Shown one piece after another: positions 18,915 to 28,500 of a DNA stretch of 64,000 nucleotides. The stretch is from Streptococcus mitis (lineage in GTDB: Bacteria > Bacillota > Bacilli > Lactobacillales > Streptococcaceae). The stretch is from assembly GCF_023109105.1 (NCBI RefSeq), contig NZ_JALDTZ010000007.1, positions 28,447 to 92,446 of the forward strand, in the 5' to 3' direction. The notes under the pieces are model-generated. The model did not search any database. It had not been told where the DNA came from and saw only the letters and a program-made list of their open reading frames with translations. Each line of letters starts with the position of its first letter. Position 1 is the first letter of the stretch. The position numbers and the translations under genes were made by a program.

Positions 18915-19008
18915 TTTTCTTCTCCTTGTTTTACGCTGAAAATACTATATCACAAATTGTTCTCTTTGGAAACTGGCACTGTCTTCAAACTTCATACTCA
19001 ACACTATA

Positions 19009-19428
19009 TTAGTGACCCGTTTTCTGTCTTTTATCCTCCAAGGCTTGATTAATTTGTTGTGTGAGTTTATGAGTTCGCCAGATTTGATACAACCATATCA
19101 ATCCATAAATTAACAAGAAAAAGAACCAAAGCAAGGGACTCCACAAGGCTGAACCCCAACCAAAAAATAGAGAGGTCAATACTAAAATAGTAGCCGTCAC
19201 TAATAAATGAACTCCTACACGTATACTAAAAGCAAGAAACTCTAGCTTTTCAAGTATTAAAGTCAATACCCCCATAATTCCACCCATTAAAAACAGAGCT
19301 AGAATATTTTTTGTCATTGGTTCAGGATAATTAATACCTGGATAAAACTGAGTCAACACCATCATACTCAAATAAAAGAAGGAAGCCGTACGCATTCCCG
19401 ATACAAAATAATCAATTAATCGTTTCAT
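19009..19428 (-). CDS. DUF3021 family membrane protein
   Basis: A 139-residue protein with four predicted membrane helices (about 12-32, 42-62, 72-92 and 98-118) and a basic C-terminal tail. DUF3021 proteins are often encoded next to LytTR regulators, and in streptococci such membrane partners can restrain the regulator. It starts 9 bp after the LytTR gene and ends the operon ABC-ATPase, permease, LytTR, DUF3021. A role as membrane antagonist of the LytTR protein is inference from context. Confidence 0.75.
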   Translation of the reverse strand: MKRLIDYFVSGMRTASFFYLSMMVLTQFYPGINYPEPMTKNILALFLMGGIMGVLTLILEKLEFLAFSIRVGVHLLVTATILVLTSLFFGWGSALWSPLLWFFFLLIYGLIWLYQIWRTHKLTQQINQALEDKRQKTGH

Positions 19429-19437
19429 GATTTTCTC

Positions 19438-19893
19438 CTATAAACCTAGATAATTCATTAAGGACTTAACGTATTTCCGACTCACACTAGATTTGATGCC
19501 CCGAGTCATTTTAGCCATCATGTTCCCTGAAAAGCTATCTGATAACGATTCTAAGTGGTCAATGTTTATAATTGAATGGCGTGATATCTGTATAAAGTTA
19601 CGCCGATTAATCCGATTCTGAAAGTTTATCAATGTTTCCTTAGTTTTATAAATCCCATCTACCGTATAAATGGTTAACAAGTTCTTATCGATATCTGCTA
19701 GAATAAGATCCTCAATCTTTACCATGACCAGATAATCATCCGTTCGAATAGGAATGACCACCTGATTGGTCGTTGAAAATTGTTCTAAATACTCCATGAC
19801 TTCCCTTGCTTGGTCGGTTAACTGAGCTGCCTGAATTACAATATGTGGGTCCTTTTCTGAAAACTCTGGCTTCATTTCAAAACGAATCTTCAT
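19438..19893 (-). CDS. LytTR-family DNA-binding regulator
   Basis: A 151-residue protein without a receiver domain. The LytTR domain fills about 50-150, with VKIEDLILADIDKN and the helix ISRHSIINIDHLESL. Such stand-alone regulators bind direct repeats and often control their own operon. It follows the ABC permease gene by 18 bp and precedes the DUF3021 gene. GGTTAA direct repeats upstream of the operon are candidate binding sites. Confidence 0.85.
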   Translation of the reverse strand: MKIRFEMKPEFSEKDPHIVIQAAQLTDQAREVMEYLEQFSTTNQVVIPIRTDDYLVMVKIEDLILADIDKNLLTIYTVDGIYKTKETLINFQNRINRRNFIQISRHSIINIDHLESLSDSFSGNMMAKMTRGIKSSVSRKYVKSLMNYLGL

Positions 19894-19911
19894 TTTCTCT
19901 CCAATGTACTT

Positions 19912-20754
19912 TTATTTTCTCTTGCTAAATACTTTAACAAATAAAAGCCAAAGAAGAATAGCGACGAGACATATAATAACCACTATAAAGTATGTCTCTT
20001 CCTTTGTCAATAGTTCTTGCCAGTTGATTTGGATTCCCATTTTTTCTTGAAATTCCTTTAACAATCTGCTATTTCCTGTAAATGCGGTCTCTAATGGTTC
20101 TTTCATTAAAATTTGTCGATAAAGAGAAGCAATATAAGTTGCAGGGGTACACTTCATAATAATTTGTGCAAAATCAGGTAAAACTCCAATAGGGACATAA
20201 GTTCCTACTAAAAATCCAGAAGCAGTTCCCACTATAGTTGCCAGTTTGCCAAGACTATCTACAGATTGAAAACGATAAATCAAGAGAATATTTATCAAAC
20301 TTGAAAGCAGACTACTTAACAACATAATCAAAGCAATTTCCGGTAAATGACTGATAACTGGACTCTCTTTAAAATAAAGCCCCATAACAGCAAACATAAA
20401 CACCTGCATGACAAAAGAGATGGCAATACTACTGATTAGATAGGACACCTGTAACCCCCAGCTACCTAAATCTGTCAAGAAGAGATCTTGATCCACTTGA
20501 TTTTCACGATCCTGTACCATTTGTGTAAGAGCCGTAAAACTGGTTGTAATCCCAGTTACAGCCAATGTCCCACCCATCAGCCAGTTATTTAAAAGGTTCG
20601 TATTATCAGGGAGTTGGGACCAAGCATCCGTCAAGTTCTTCTGCAAAAAAATGATATAAAGGAGGAAGGAAATCAATGCCCCCAATAATGAGAAAAATAC
20701 TCCTGAACGATTACGAAAATATAATATAAAATTCCGTTTCAATAAAGCTAACAT
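19912..20754 (-). CDS. ABC-2 type exporter permease
   Basis: A 280-residue membrane protein with six predicted helices, starting MLALLKRNFILYFRNRSGVF, the usual cytosolic entry helix of ABC-2 permeases. It pairs with the ATPase gene, whose stop overlaps its start. Probably exports a peptide, drug or lipid; the substrate cannot be read. The ABC-2 fold and the LytTR/DUF3021 neighbours suggest a stress- or antimicrobial-responsive exporter. Confidence 0.85.
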   Translation of the reverse strand: MLALLKRNFILYFRNRSGVFFSLLGALISFLLYIIFLQKNLTDAWSQLPDNTNLLNNWLMGGTLAVTGITTSFTALTQMVQDRENQVDQDLFLTDLGSWGLQVSYLISSIAISFVMQVFMFAVMGLYFKESPVISHLPEIALIMLLSSLLSSLINILLIYRFQSVDSLGKLATIVGTASGFLVGTYVPIGVLPDFAQIIMKCTPATYIASLYRQILMKEPLETAFTGNSRLLKEFQEKMGIQINWQELLTKEETYFIVVIICLVAILLWLLFVKVFSKRK

Positions 20755-21620
20755 TAGCGAACCTCTCTTCCTGTAAGTGCAATAAAGGCATCATCCATGG
20801 TACCTGGACGAAACTCAAAAGAATCAATTTCTTCTCGTACTTTTGCCAAATATTCAATAGCTTCCAGTGATGTCCTTGGATAAAAAAGATATTCCAACTC
20901 ATTTTCTTCCTTTACTGTCATTCCAGCCTGTAGCAACTTTTCTAAATCCTTCATTTCTTTAAAACGAATTTTTAGAATATTAGATGCATACTGACTTTTA
21001 ATAACCGTCGCAGAACCTTGCGCAATCACTTTCCCATGATCAACGATATAGATCTGATCCGCTTCATCCGCTTCATCCAGATAATGAGTCGTTAAGATAA
21101 TAGTCATCCCTTCATCCTTTTGTAGTCGAGACAGTAAATCCCAAATGGCTTTGCGAGTCTGAATATCTAGACCTGTCGTTGGTTCATCTAAGAAAAGAAT
21201 ATCTGGCTGTGAAAGAAGAGCACGCGCAATATCAACCCTACGTTTTTGCCCACCTGACAAAGTCCCATATAGTTGCTTCTGGAAAGCAGTCAAACCCAGT
21301 TGATGGATCAAATCATCCACACGACTTGCTACAATCTCCTTATACTGTTGAGCACGAATCGTAAGATTTTCCCTAACCGTCAACCTCTCATCCAGTACAC
21401 TAGCTTGAAAAACTACTCCGATTTTCGTATTTGGCGCATATCGAATCTGACCTTTTGTCGGCTTTTTCAAACCGATTAACATGGAAATGGTGGTTGATTT
21501 TCCTGCACCATTGGGACCCAAAATAGCATTAAAACTCCCTTCTTCAAACTCTAACTGAATATCGTCAACAGCCATATAATCGCCATACCGTTTAGTCAAA
21601 TGTTTAACTTGTAAAATCAT
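20754..21620 (-). CDS. ABC exporter ATP-binding protein
   Basis: A 288-residue ABC ATPase. Walker A GPNGAGKST, signature LSGGQKRRVDIARAL, Walker B ILFLDEPTTGLD and the switch His in LTTHYLDEADEAD are intact, and a C-terminal extension (KIRFKEMKDLEKLL) follows as in CcmA/DrrA-type exporters. I chose ATG 21620 (MILQVKHLTK) because GAGGAGGAAATAAAT directly precedes it; the frame is open to 21656. It is the first gene of a four-gene operon. Confidence 0.9.
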   Translation of the reverse strand: MILQVKHLTKRYGDYMAVDDIQLEFEEGSFNAILGPNGAGKSTTISMLIGLKKPTKGQIRYAPNTKIGVVFQASVLDERLTVRENLTIRAQQYKEIVASRVDDLIHQLGLTAFQKQLYGTLSGGQKRRVDIARALLSQPDILFLDEPTTGLDIQTRKAIWDLLSRLQKDEGMTIILTTHYLDEADEADQIYIVDHGKVIAQGSATVIKSQYASNILKIRFKEMKDLEKLLQAGMTVKEENELEYLFYPRTSLEAIEYLAKVREEIDSFEFRPGTMDDAFIALTGREVR

Positions 21621-21691
21621 ATTTATTTCCTCCTCTTTACCTAACCAGTTTAACAAAAAGTATGAAAGAAAAATCGACTTTCGAGATAAGT

Positions 21692-21732
21692 GGTTAAAAT
21701 GAGAGGTTAAGTGGTGAGATAATTAGGGTTAA
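21692..21732 (-). promoter_or_regulatory. Candidate LytTR-binding direct repeats
   Basis: Three copies of TTAACC on the minus strand (plus-strand GGTTAA at 21692, 21705 and 21727) lie 70-110 bp upstream of the ABC operon start. Start-to-start distances are 13 and 22 bp; 22 bp is two helical turns, which suits LytTR dimers. Assignment is inference. Confidence 0.4.
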
Positions 21733-22004
21733 GTTAAAGTAGAGAAGGCTACAGCCATTTTTCTCCTACCGAATTGCTAAATGAAGCTTAAAAACACTTA
21801 CAAGAACACATTATATTTTTAAATATGCGCTATAAAAGAGATGTTTTACCGCATCTGGCCGAAAAATTAAAGAATCGGTAGTATTATTCTCGCCAAATCA
21901 AACAATAAAAAATTAACTAGAAATCATGACACACAATCCCTTATAGCCAAATTTTTGACACCAAGTTGATTTATTAGGAAATAATAGATGAAAAGAATTT
22001 TCAA
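21733..22004. other. Intergenic stretch with no recognised gene
   Basis: AT-rich sequence between the ABC operon promoter region and the terminator of the acyl hydrolase. A 17-codon open stretch from ATG 21824 (beginning MRYKRDVLPHLAEK) may be a gene remnant, but I could not identify it. Confidence 0.4.
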
Positions 22005-22052
22005 TACAAGCAAAAAACAGCTCTTTTTATCCGAGAAGAGCTGTTCTATTTT
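22005..22052 (-). terminator. Terminator after the acyl hydrolase gene
   Basis: AACAGCTCTT and AAGAGCTGTT form a 10-bp stem, followed on the minus strand by TTTTTTG. Confidence 0.75.
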
Positions 22053-22212
22053 ATGAAAGAGAAAGTCACTAGTAACTCTTGTACTTCTCTCTATTTTTTA
22101 CTGTTTGAGTTCAAATTTCTCTTGTTTGAACAATTGCTTTTATAGACTGGACTACTAACCAGAACTGTGTTTTTATCTTAGTTGGGACTATTATAGTACG
22201 GTTCAGCACTAT

Positions 22213-23445
22213 CTACAAATTTTTCAGATGTCTATCAAAAAAATTTATCGTGGCAAACCAAGAGTCTACACTTTCTTTCATTAATAAGCGCCAATCTTTT
22301 CGATAACGATGATTCGGTTGATAAGCAACCGTCAACATATGCCCTGTTTCATGGTATTTTTTAAACAAAATGGATTCCCCTTTATAGTGTGAAATAATAT
22401 CATCTATCGCGGATGATGCATTCCATATTTCATCAACATCGCTTCCTAGTAATAATAAAGGAGAGGCAATTTTACTCACATCAATCTGAGCCCTACTATC
22501 TTCAGGAATATATTTTCCAAAAAACTTGTTTAACAAATAATTTCCTAACTGAAATTTTTGATAAGGAAGTTCTTTTTGCGAATATGTCCAAGAAGATGAA
22601 TGAGAATTGAGTTTTCCCTTTATTCCCTCAAATATTATATTTGAAGGAGAATTGAGTACTAAACATTGCACATCTTCCAAAATACTTTGTCCAGCCAGAA
22701 CAAGCTCTGCTCCTTTAGAGCGACCATATATTCCTATTTTTGTATTATCAACTTGAGGATGATGATATAGAAAATCTTTCGCCTCCTCCAGACATTCTAT
22801 TGGAATTCGTTCTAAGTTTTGGGGCAATCCCTCTAAACCAAAATAAGCTATCGCAAGACAAATATATCCTCTAGAAGATAAAAGCTGGGCAATATTCTGA
22901 GCTTTTTCAATTCTTCCCTCACTACCGCTAACAATAATCACGGCTGGCGCCTTTCTTAACTTTTCATCATAAAACAATCGACCTTGAAAATGCTTGTCAT
23001 AGATATCTTGATATCTTACTCCCAGATTCATATAACGCCTTACGAAACTTTGCTCCGCGACCACATCTTTCCCCATCTTGATTTTAATTTCAACACCAAA
23101 ACAATCTCGCAATGGAATTCTATCAAGGGAACTCGGTAATCTCCTTTTCCTATTCTTCAACGGTTTCGCATTAAAGAATAATCCCATTTCCGAAACCCCT
23201 TTATAAGATCCCGAAATAGATGCTGTCTGAGAGGTATCAATCATACCGTCCTGATCAGATAAAAAAATTGCGGCTGATTTCCATATAACATCATGATCTA
23301 AAAGCAAGAAAGCATTTATACAGTAATAATCAAACAGGTACATTTCTACACAATACATTGCCCTTGGTTCTAAACCATTGATAGCAATATAAAAAGATTC
23401 ATCCGCTAAATCTGTTTGTGAAATCAGTTCTATGTTTACAGTCAT
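22213..23445 (-). CDS. BAAT/acyl-CoA thioester hydrolase family protein
   Basis: A 410-residue protein with the layout of bile-acid acyltransferase/acyl-CoA thioesterases: an N-terminal beta-sandwich (about 1-140) and a C-terminal alpha/beta hydrolase. The nucleophile elbow is GRSKGAE with Ser243; the acid is in GSDVDEIW (Asp336 or 338); His369 is in HETGHM. Ser, not Cys, suggests a hydrolase and not an N-acyl transferase. Likely cytosolic, acting on acyl-CoA or a related ester. It follows a MarR gene, and a perfect TTGTTAA-N5-TTAACAA repeat lies just before its ribosome site AAGGAGG. This pair is unusual beside core genes and may be acquired. Confidence 0.82.
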   Translation of the reverse strand: MTVNIELISQTDLADESFYIAINGLEPRAMYCVEMYLFDYYCINAFLLLDHDVIWKSAAIFLSDQDGMIDTSQTASISGSYKGVSEMGLFFNAKPLKNRKRRLPSSLDRIPLRDCFGVEIKIKMGKDVVAEQSFVRRYMNLGVRYQDIYDKHFQGRLFYDEKLRKAPAVIIVSGSEGRIEKAQNIAQLLSSRGYICLAIAYFGLEGLPQNLERIPIECLEEAKDFLYHHPQVDNTKIGIYGRSKGAELVLAGQSILEDVQCLVLNSPSNIIFEGIKGKLNSHSSSWTYSQKELPYQKFQLGNYLLNKFFGKYIPEDSRAQIDVSKIASPLLLLGSDVDEIWNASSAIDDIISHYKGESILFKKYHETGHMLTVAYQPNHRYRKDWRLLMKESVDSWFATINFFDRHLKNL

Positions 23446-23458
23446 ATCTTCCTCCTTT

Positions 23459-23477
23459 TTGTTAATTCACTTAACAA
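23459..23477. promoter_or_regulatory. MarR operator before the acyl hydrolase
   Basis: TTGTTAA-TTCAC-TTAACAA, perfect 7-bp arms with a 5-bp spacer, in the 57-bp gap between the MarR gene and the hydrolase. It matches the operator at 23972-23992. Confidence 0.75.
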
Positions 23478-23502
23478 TTATATTTAAAATTTACCGCGAC
23501 TT

Positions 23503-23958
23503 TTACCACGGTAATTCTCCCCACACCTTTTCAATATCATCCATCAATTTCACAACTGTTTGAAGTTCCCCCTCGCTATAGTTGTTTAAAACTGAAAAGA
23601 TTGACTTTTCAATATATGCTTGTTGCTCCTTATGGATTTTAAAAACTTCGATGCCTTTTTCAGATAATCTCAAATATTTATTTTTCCCATTATTCGGATC
23701 AAAATCAAAAAAAACTAAATTTTTTTGAATCAATCTTCTAACACTTTGAGTTGTTGCACTTCTCGAAACTCCTAATAGTTCAGATAATTTTACTAGATTT
23801 AAAGGCTGATTTTCCCCAATCACAACAATCAAATGTACCTCATTCAACGTAATGGATCTGTCAACACCACTTTTATGTTGATTTTTTTTTAACTGTTCAA
23901 ACGCTAAAATAAAGCTATTGAAACGATTATTAAATGTAATAAATTCTTTTTTATCCAT
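23503..23958 (-). CDS. MarR-family transcriptional regulator
   Basis: A 151-residue MarR protein. The winged helix lies at about 55-110: LNLVKLSELLGVSRSATTQSVRRLI, then the wing region FDFDPNNGKNKYLRLSEKG. Helices at both ends should form the dimer. It is transcribed with the BAAT-type hydrolase downstream, and identical inverted repeats before each gene suggest that it represses both in response to a lipid or acyl ligand (inference). Confidence 0.87.
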   Translation of the reverse strand: MDKKEFITFNNRFNSFILAFEQLKKNQHKSGVDRSITLNEVHLIVVIGENQPLNLVKLSELLGVSRSATTQSVRRLIQKNLVFFDFDPNNGKNKYLRLSEKGIEVFKIHKEQQAYIEKSIFSVLNNYSEGELQTVVKLMDDIEKVWGELPW

Positions 23959-23971
23959 AATCTCTCTTTTC

Positions 23972-24010
23972 TTTGTTAATCATATTAACAAAATAGAAAC
24001 TTCCTGTCAA
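23972..24010 (-). promoter_or_regulatory. marR promoter with overlapping operator
   Basis: TTGACA (24005-24010), 17 bp, TAATAT (23982-23987) on the minus strand. The -10 lies inside the perfect inverted repeat TTTGTTAA-N5-TTAACAAA (23972-23992), so a bound MarR dimer would block the promoter. Confidence 0.8.
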
Positions 24011-24179
24011 ATAAAAAATCCCCCAGATTCTACTCTGAAGGATTCCTATCTTATTTGGCTCTATAATATTTGTAGTGGGTAAATCCTCTATGGATATTAT
24101 GGAGCCTATTCTGTTGTAGAAAAAAAGTCCCATAAGATCTATAACGAAAAGCAACCAAAGCATCATTAGAAAAATTCAT

Positions 24180-25310
24180 ATGGAACAATTACATTTTATC
24201 ACAAAACTGCTCGATATCAAAGACCCTAATATCCAGATTTTAGACATCATCAATAAGATACACACAAAGAAATCATCGCTAAACTAAATTATAATGCCCC
24301 ATCCTGTCCTGATTGTGGAAGTCAAATGAAGAAATATGACTTTCAAAAACCGTCTAAGATCCCTTACCTCGAAACAACTGGTATGCCTACCAGAATTCTC
24401 CTTAAAAAACGCCGTTTTAAGTGCTATCAGTGCTCAAAAAAGGCTGTCGCTGAGACTTCCCTCGTCAAGAAAAATCATCAAATCCCTCGTATCATCAACC
24501 AAAAGATTGCTCAAAAGTTGATTGAAAAACTTCTATGACTGATATTGCTCATCAGCTAGCCATCTCAACTTCAACTGTTATTCGCAAGCTTAATGACTTT
24601 CACTTTAAACATGATTTTTCTCGTCTTCGTGAGATTATGTCCTGGGATGTTGAAACAGTCAGGGAAGTGACTGTATCAATCGGGAGATGTAGATGAGTTT
24701 CATTGCGCAAGATTTTGACAATTTCAATATCATCACTATTCTTGAGGACAGAACACAAGCTATCATTCGAAATCACTTTCTTAAATATGATAGAGCCGTC
24801 CGATGTCGAGTGAAAATCATTACTATGGATATGTTTAGTCCTTATTATACCTTGTCTAAACAGCTTCGCTTTCGAATTTCTAGGCTCAGGCTGAAACAGT
24901 CTCCCAGACTGTTTCACTCCCGAATGCAAAAATTGTACTTGATCGTTTCCATATTGTACAACATCTAAGCCGTGCTATGAGTCGTGTGCGTGTTCAAATT
25001 ATGAATCAGTTTGATCGAAAATCCCATGAATACAAGGCTATTAAGCGCTACTGGAAACTCATCCAACAGGATAGTCGCAAACTCAGCGATAAGCGATTTT
25101 ATCGCCCTACTTTTCGAATGCACTTGACGAATAAAGAGATTCTAGACAAGCTTTAGAACTATTCAGAAGACTTGAAACACCACTATAATCTCATCAAACT
25201 TATCAAGCGCAATGCCTTTGGTTTTCGGAACTTTGAAAACTTCAAAAAACGGATTTTTATCGCTCTGAACATCAAAAAGAAAGGACGCAATTTGTCCTTT
25301 CTCGAGATTA
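24180..25310 (+). pseudogene. ISL3-family transposase, disrupted
   Basis: Starts MEQLHFITKLLDIKDPNIQI, then loses frame near 24257 and regains it at KKYDFQKPSKIPYLETTGMP with the CYQCSKKAV zinc pair. Further breaks follow near 24535. A 44-bp hairpin insert (24877-24920) separates KQL from KIVLDRFHIVQHL. An in-frame TAG lies at about 25155. About 70 codons are missing between DLKHHYNL and LIKLIKRNAFGF, with ATAATCTCATC at the junction. It cannot make a working transposase. Confidence 0.88.
24877..24920 (+). repeat. 44-bp hairpin repeat, copy A
   Basis: Runs from TTTCTAGGCTCAGGCT through GAAACAGTCT and AGACTGTTTC to CACTCC. The inner arms form a perfect stem. It sits inside the IS1167-like transposase. 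Near-identical copies are at 32011-32054 and 32101-32144. Confidence 0.8.
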
Positions 25311-25461
25311 GCTTTTTTTCAACCCACTACAGTTGACAAAGAACCTGAAAAAACCGAATCATGATAAATCATAGATTCGGGATAACTTTATATCTTTTTA
25401 TAAATCTTGTTACTAGCTTTTCTTCTCATAGACTCTCAGCAGAGATTCTATTTTATAACTA

Positions 25462-25498
25462 GTCGAAAAAAGGGAACACACAGTTCCCTTTTTTCTAT
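25462..25498. terminator. Terminator of the MucBP adhesin gene
   Basis: AAAAAAGGGAAC pairs with GTTCCCTTTTTT around a short loop. It is symmetric and could serve both strands. Confidence 0.8.
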
Positions 25499-25575
25499 GA
25501 CTCAAAACCGGCTCTGGTCGTCAATCGTGACTTGTTATTTTTAATAAAGTAACATTACTCACTTAAGAAAGATGA

Positions 25576-28500
25576 CTATTTTTCGTCTTCTTTTTTACGA
25601 CGTCCAAGTGCTGCCAATCCTACAAGTCCTGCAACTACTCCGAGTACAGTTGAGCCTGCAGATGTAGTTTCACCAGTATTTGGAAGTTGTCCTTTAGCTG
25701 ATGTTGGATCTACTGGTTTACCTGGAGTTGGCTCTACAGACTTGTCTGGAGTTGGCTCTACAGGTTTGTCTGGAGTTGGCTCTACAGGCTTGTCTGGAGT
25801 TGGTTTTACAGGTTTGTCTGGAGTTGGTTCTACAGGTTTATCTGGAGTTGGCTCTACAGGCTTGTCTGGAGTTGGTTCTACAGGCTTGTCTGGAGTTGGT
25901 TCTACAGGTTTATCTGGAGTTGGTTCTACAGGCTTGTCTGGAGTTGGTTCTACAGGCTTGTCTGGAGTTGGTTCTACAGGTTTGTCTGGAGTTGGCTCTA
26001 CAGGCTTGTCTGGAGTTGGTTCTACAGGCTTGTCTGGAGTTGGCTCTACAGGTTTGTCTGGAGTTTCTTTAAGTTTGTATACATATGTTACATTCTTATC
26101 ACCTTCGATAACCTTACCTGTTGTTGGGTCTGTTGACTTCAAGTGACCTTGATCATCTACTTCACCTACTGTGTAGTTACCTGCTGGGACCAATTCGTAT
26201 GTCTTACCTTCGAATGTAATCTCTTGTGGACGGTTGTCTACAACTGTATCGTAGTCTTTGTCTACTGGTTGTTTGTCTTCGTCGGTTACATCAGACTTGA
26301 TGGTCTTGCCTTCTGTATCAACGTAGTGTACATAAACGTTACCCTTCACTTCTTTATAGACGTAAGTGATGGTTGATTTTGGTTTGTCAACTTTACCTTT
26401 AACTGGATCAGATGATTCCAAGTGTCCATCTTCGTCAACTTTACCTACTGGATAATCACCCTTCGGTACGATCTTATATGTCTTACCATCTTCACTCTTG
26501 ATTGTGTTTGGTTTTTCACCTTCCTCAGTGGTGTTATATGGTGTGTCATATGGTGAGTTTGGTGTGTCTTGACGAGGTTTTTGAAGCTCTTTACCCTTCT
26601 CATCTACATAAGTGATGATGACTTCACCCTTCTTAGGCTCAGCTGGGGTTTCTTTAAGTTTGTATACATAAGTTACATTCTTATCGCCTTCGATAACCTT
26701 ACCAGTTGTTGGGTCTGTTGACTTCAAGTGACCTTGATCATCTACTTCACCAACTTTGTAAGTGCCAGCTGGGACCAATTCATATGTCTTACCTTCGAAT
26801 TCAATCTCTTGTGGACGGTTGTCTACAACTGTGTCGTAGTCTTTGTCTACTGGTTGTTTATCTTCGTCGGTTACATCAGACTTGATGGTCTTGCCTTCTG
26901 TATCTACATAGTGAACATAAACGTTACCCTTAGGCTCAGCTGGAGTTTCTTTAAGTTTGTATACATAAGTTACATTCTTATCACCTTCGATAACCTTACC
27001 TGTTGTTGGGTCTGTTGACTTCAAGTGACCTTGATCATCTACTTCACCTACTGTGTAGTTACCTGCTGGGACTAATTCGTATGTCTTACCTTCGAATTCA
27101 ATCTCTTGTGGACGGTTGTCTACAACTGTATCGTAGTCTTTGTCTACTGGTTGTTTGTCTTCATCGGTTACATCAGACTTGATTGTCTTACCTTCTGTAT
27201 CAACGTAGTGTACATAGACATTACCATTCACTTCTTTATAAACATAAGTGATAGTTGATTTTGGTTTAGTAACCTTACCTGTAACTGGGTCTGATGATTC
27301 AAGGTGACCATTTTCATCGACCTTACCTACTGGATAATCACCCTTCGGTACGATCTTATATGTCTTACCATCTTCACTCTTGATTGTGTTTGGTTTTTCA
27401 CCTTCTTCAGTAGTGTTATATGGTGTGTCATATGGTGAATTTGGTGTATCTTGACGAGGTTTTTGAAGCTCTTTACCCTTCTCATCTACATAAGTGATAA
27501 CAACTTCACCTTTTGGCGTTTCTTTAAGTTTGTATACATATGTTACATTCTTATCACCTTCGATAACCTTACCTGTTGTTGGGTCTGTTGACTTCAAGTG
27601 ACCTTGATCATCTACTTCACCTACTGTGTAGTTACCTGCTGGGACTAATTCGTATGTCTTACCTTCGAATTCAATCTCTTGTGGACGGTTGTCTACAACT
27701 GTATCGTAGTCTTTGTCTACTGGTTGTTTATCTTCGTCGGTTACATCAGACTTGATGGTCTTGCCTTCTGTATCTACATAGTGAACATAAACGTTACCCT
27801 TAGGCTCAGCTGGAGTTTCTTTAAGTTTGTATACATAAGTTACATTCTTATCACCTTCGATAACCTTACCTGTTGTTGGGTCTGTTGACTTCAAGTGACC
27901 TTGATCATCTACTTCACCTACTGTGTAGTTACCTGCTGGGACCAATTCGTATGTCTTACCTTCGAATTCAATCTCTTGTGGACGGTTGTCTACGACTGTA
28001 TCGTAGTCTTTGTCTACTGGTTGTTTGTCTTCGTCGGTTACATCAGACTTGATGGTCTTACCTTCTGTATCTACATAGTGAACATAAACGTTACCCTTAG
28101 GAGCTTCTTTAAGTTTGTATACATAAGTGACATTCTTATCACCTTCGATAACCTTACCTGTTGTTGGGTCTGTTGACTTCAAGTGACCTTGATCATCTAC
28201 TTCACCTACTGTGTAGTTACCTGCTGGGACTAATTCGTATGTCTTACCTTCGAATTCAATCTCTTGTGGACGGTTGTCTACAACTGTGTCGTAGTCTTTG
28301 TCTACTGGTTGTTTGTCTTCGTCGGTTACATCAGACTTGATGGTCTTACCTTCTGTATCTACATAGTGAACATAAACGTTACCCTTAGGAGCTTCTTTAA
28401 GTTTGTATACATAAGTGACATTCTTATCACCTTCGATAACCTTACCTGTTGTTGGGTCTGTTGACTTCAAGTGACCTTGATCATCTACTTCACCTACTGT

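Larger units (their letters stand above)
24057..25345 (+). mobile_element. Decayed IS1167-like element (ISL3 family), left copy
   Basis: The left end begins GGCTCTATAATATTTGTAGT and the right end, read inward, begins GGTTCTTTGTCAACTGTAGT, imperfect terminal repeats sharing TGTAGTGGGT. Inside is a broken transposase of the IS1167 type. No target duplication is visible: the 8-bp flanks are TCTTATTT and TGAAAAAA. With the copy at 31.3 kb, in the same orientation, it flanks the MucBP adhesin gene. Confidence 0.88.

Noticed and set aside
21824-21877. Short frame beginning MRYKRDVLPHLAEK
   Set aside because: Only 17 codons, no ribosome site, no recognised family; noted as a possible remnant only.
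23951-24166. 71-codon frame upstream of the MarR gene
   Set aside because: It spans the marR promoter and the IS1167 left end and matches no known protein.
24049-25353. Target-site duplication of the left IS1167-like copy
   Set aside because: The 8-bp flanks TCTTATTT and TGAAAAAA do not match; the same holds for the right copy (ATATAAAA and GATTTTAC).
25718-26058. Regular short repeats that might suggest a CRISPR array
   Set aside because: Units are contiguous 24-bp direct repeats with no spacers, in frame inside an LPXTG protein; there are no cas genes.
25701-26146. Open frames opposite the DKPVEPTP repeats (leucine/valine and Ser-Gly-Val-Gly repeats)
   Set aside because: They are the reverse reading of 24-bp tandem repeats in the adhesin gene, which stay open because the unit is a multiple of three.
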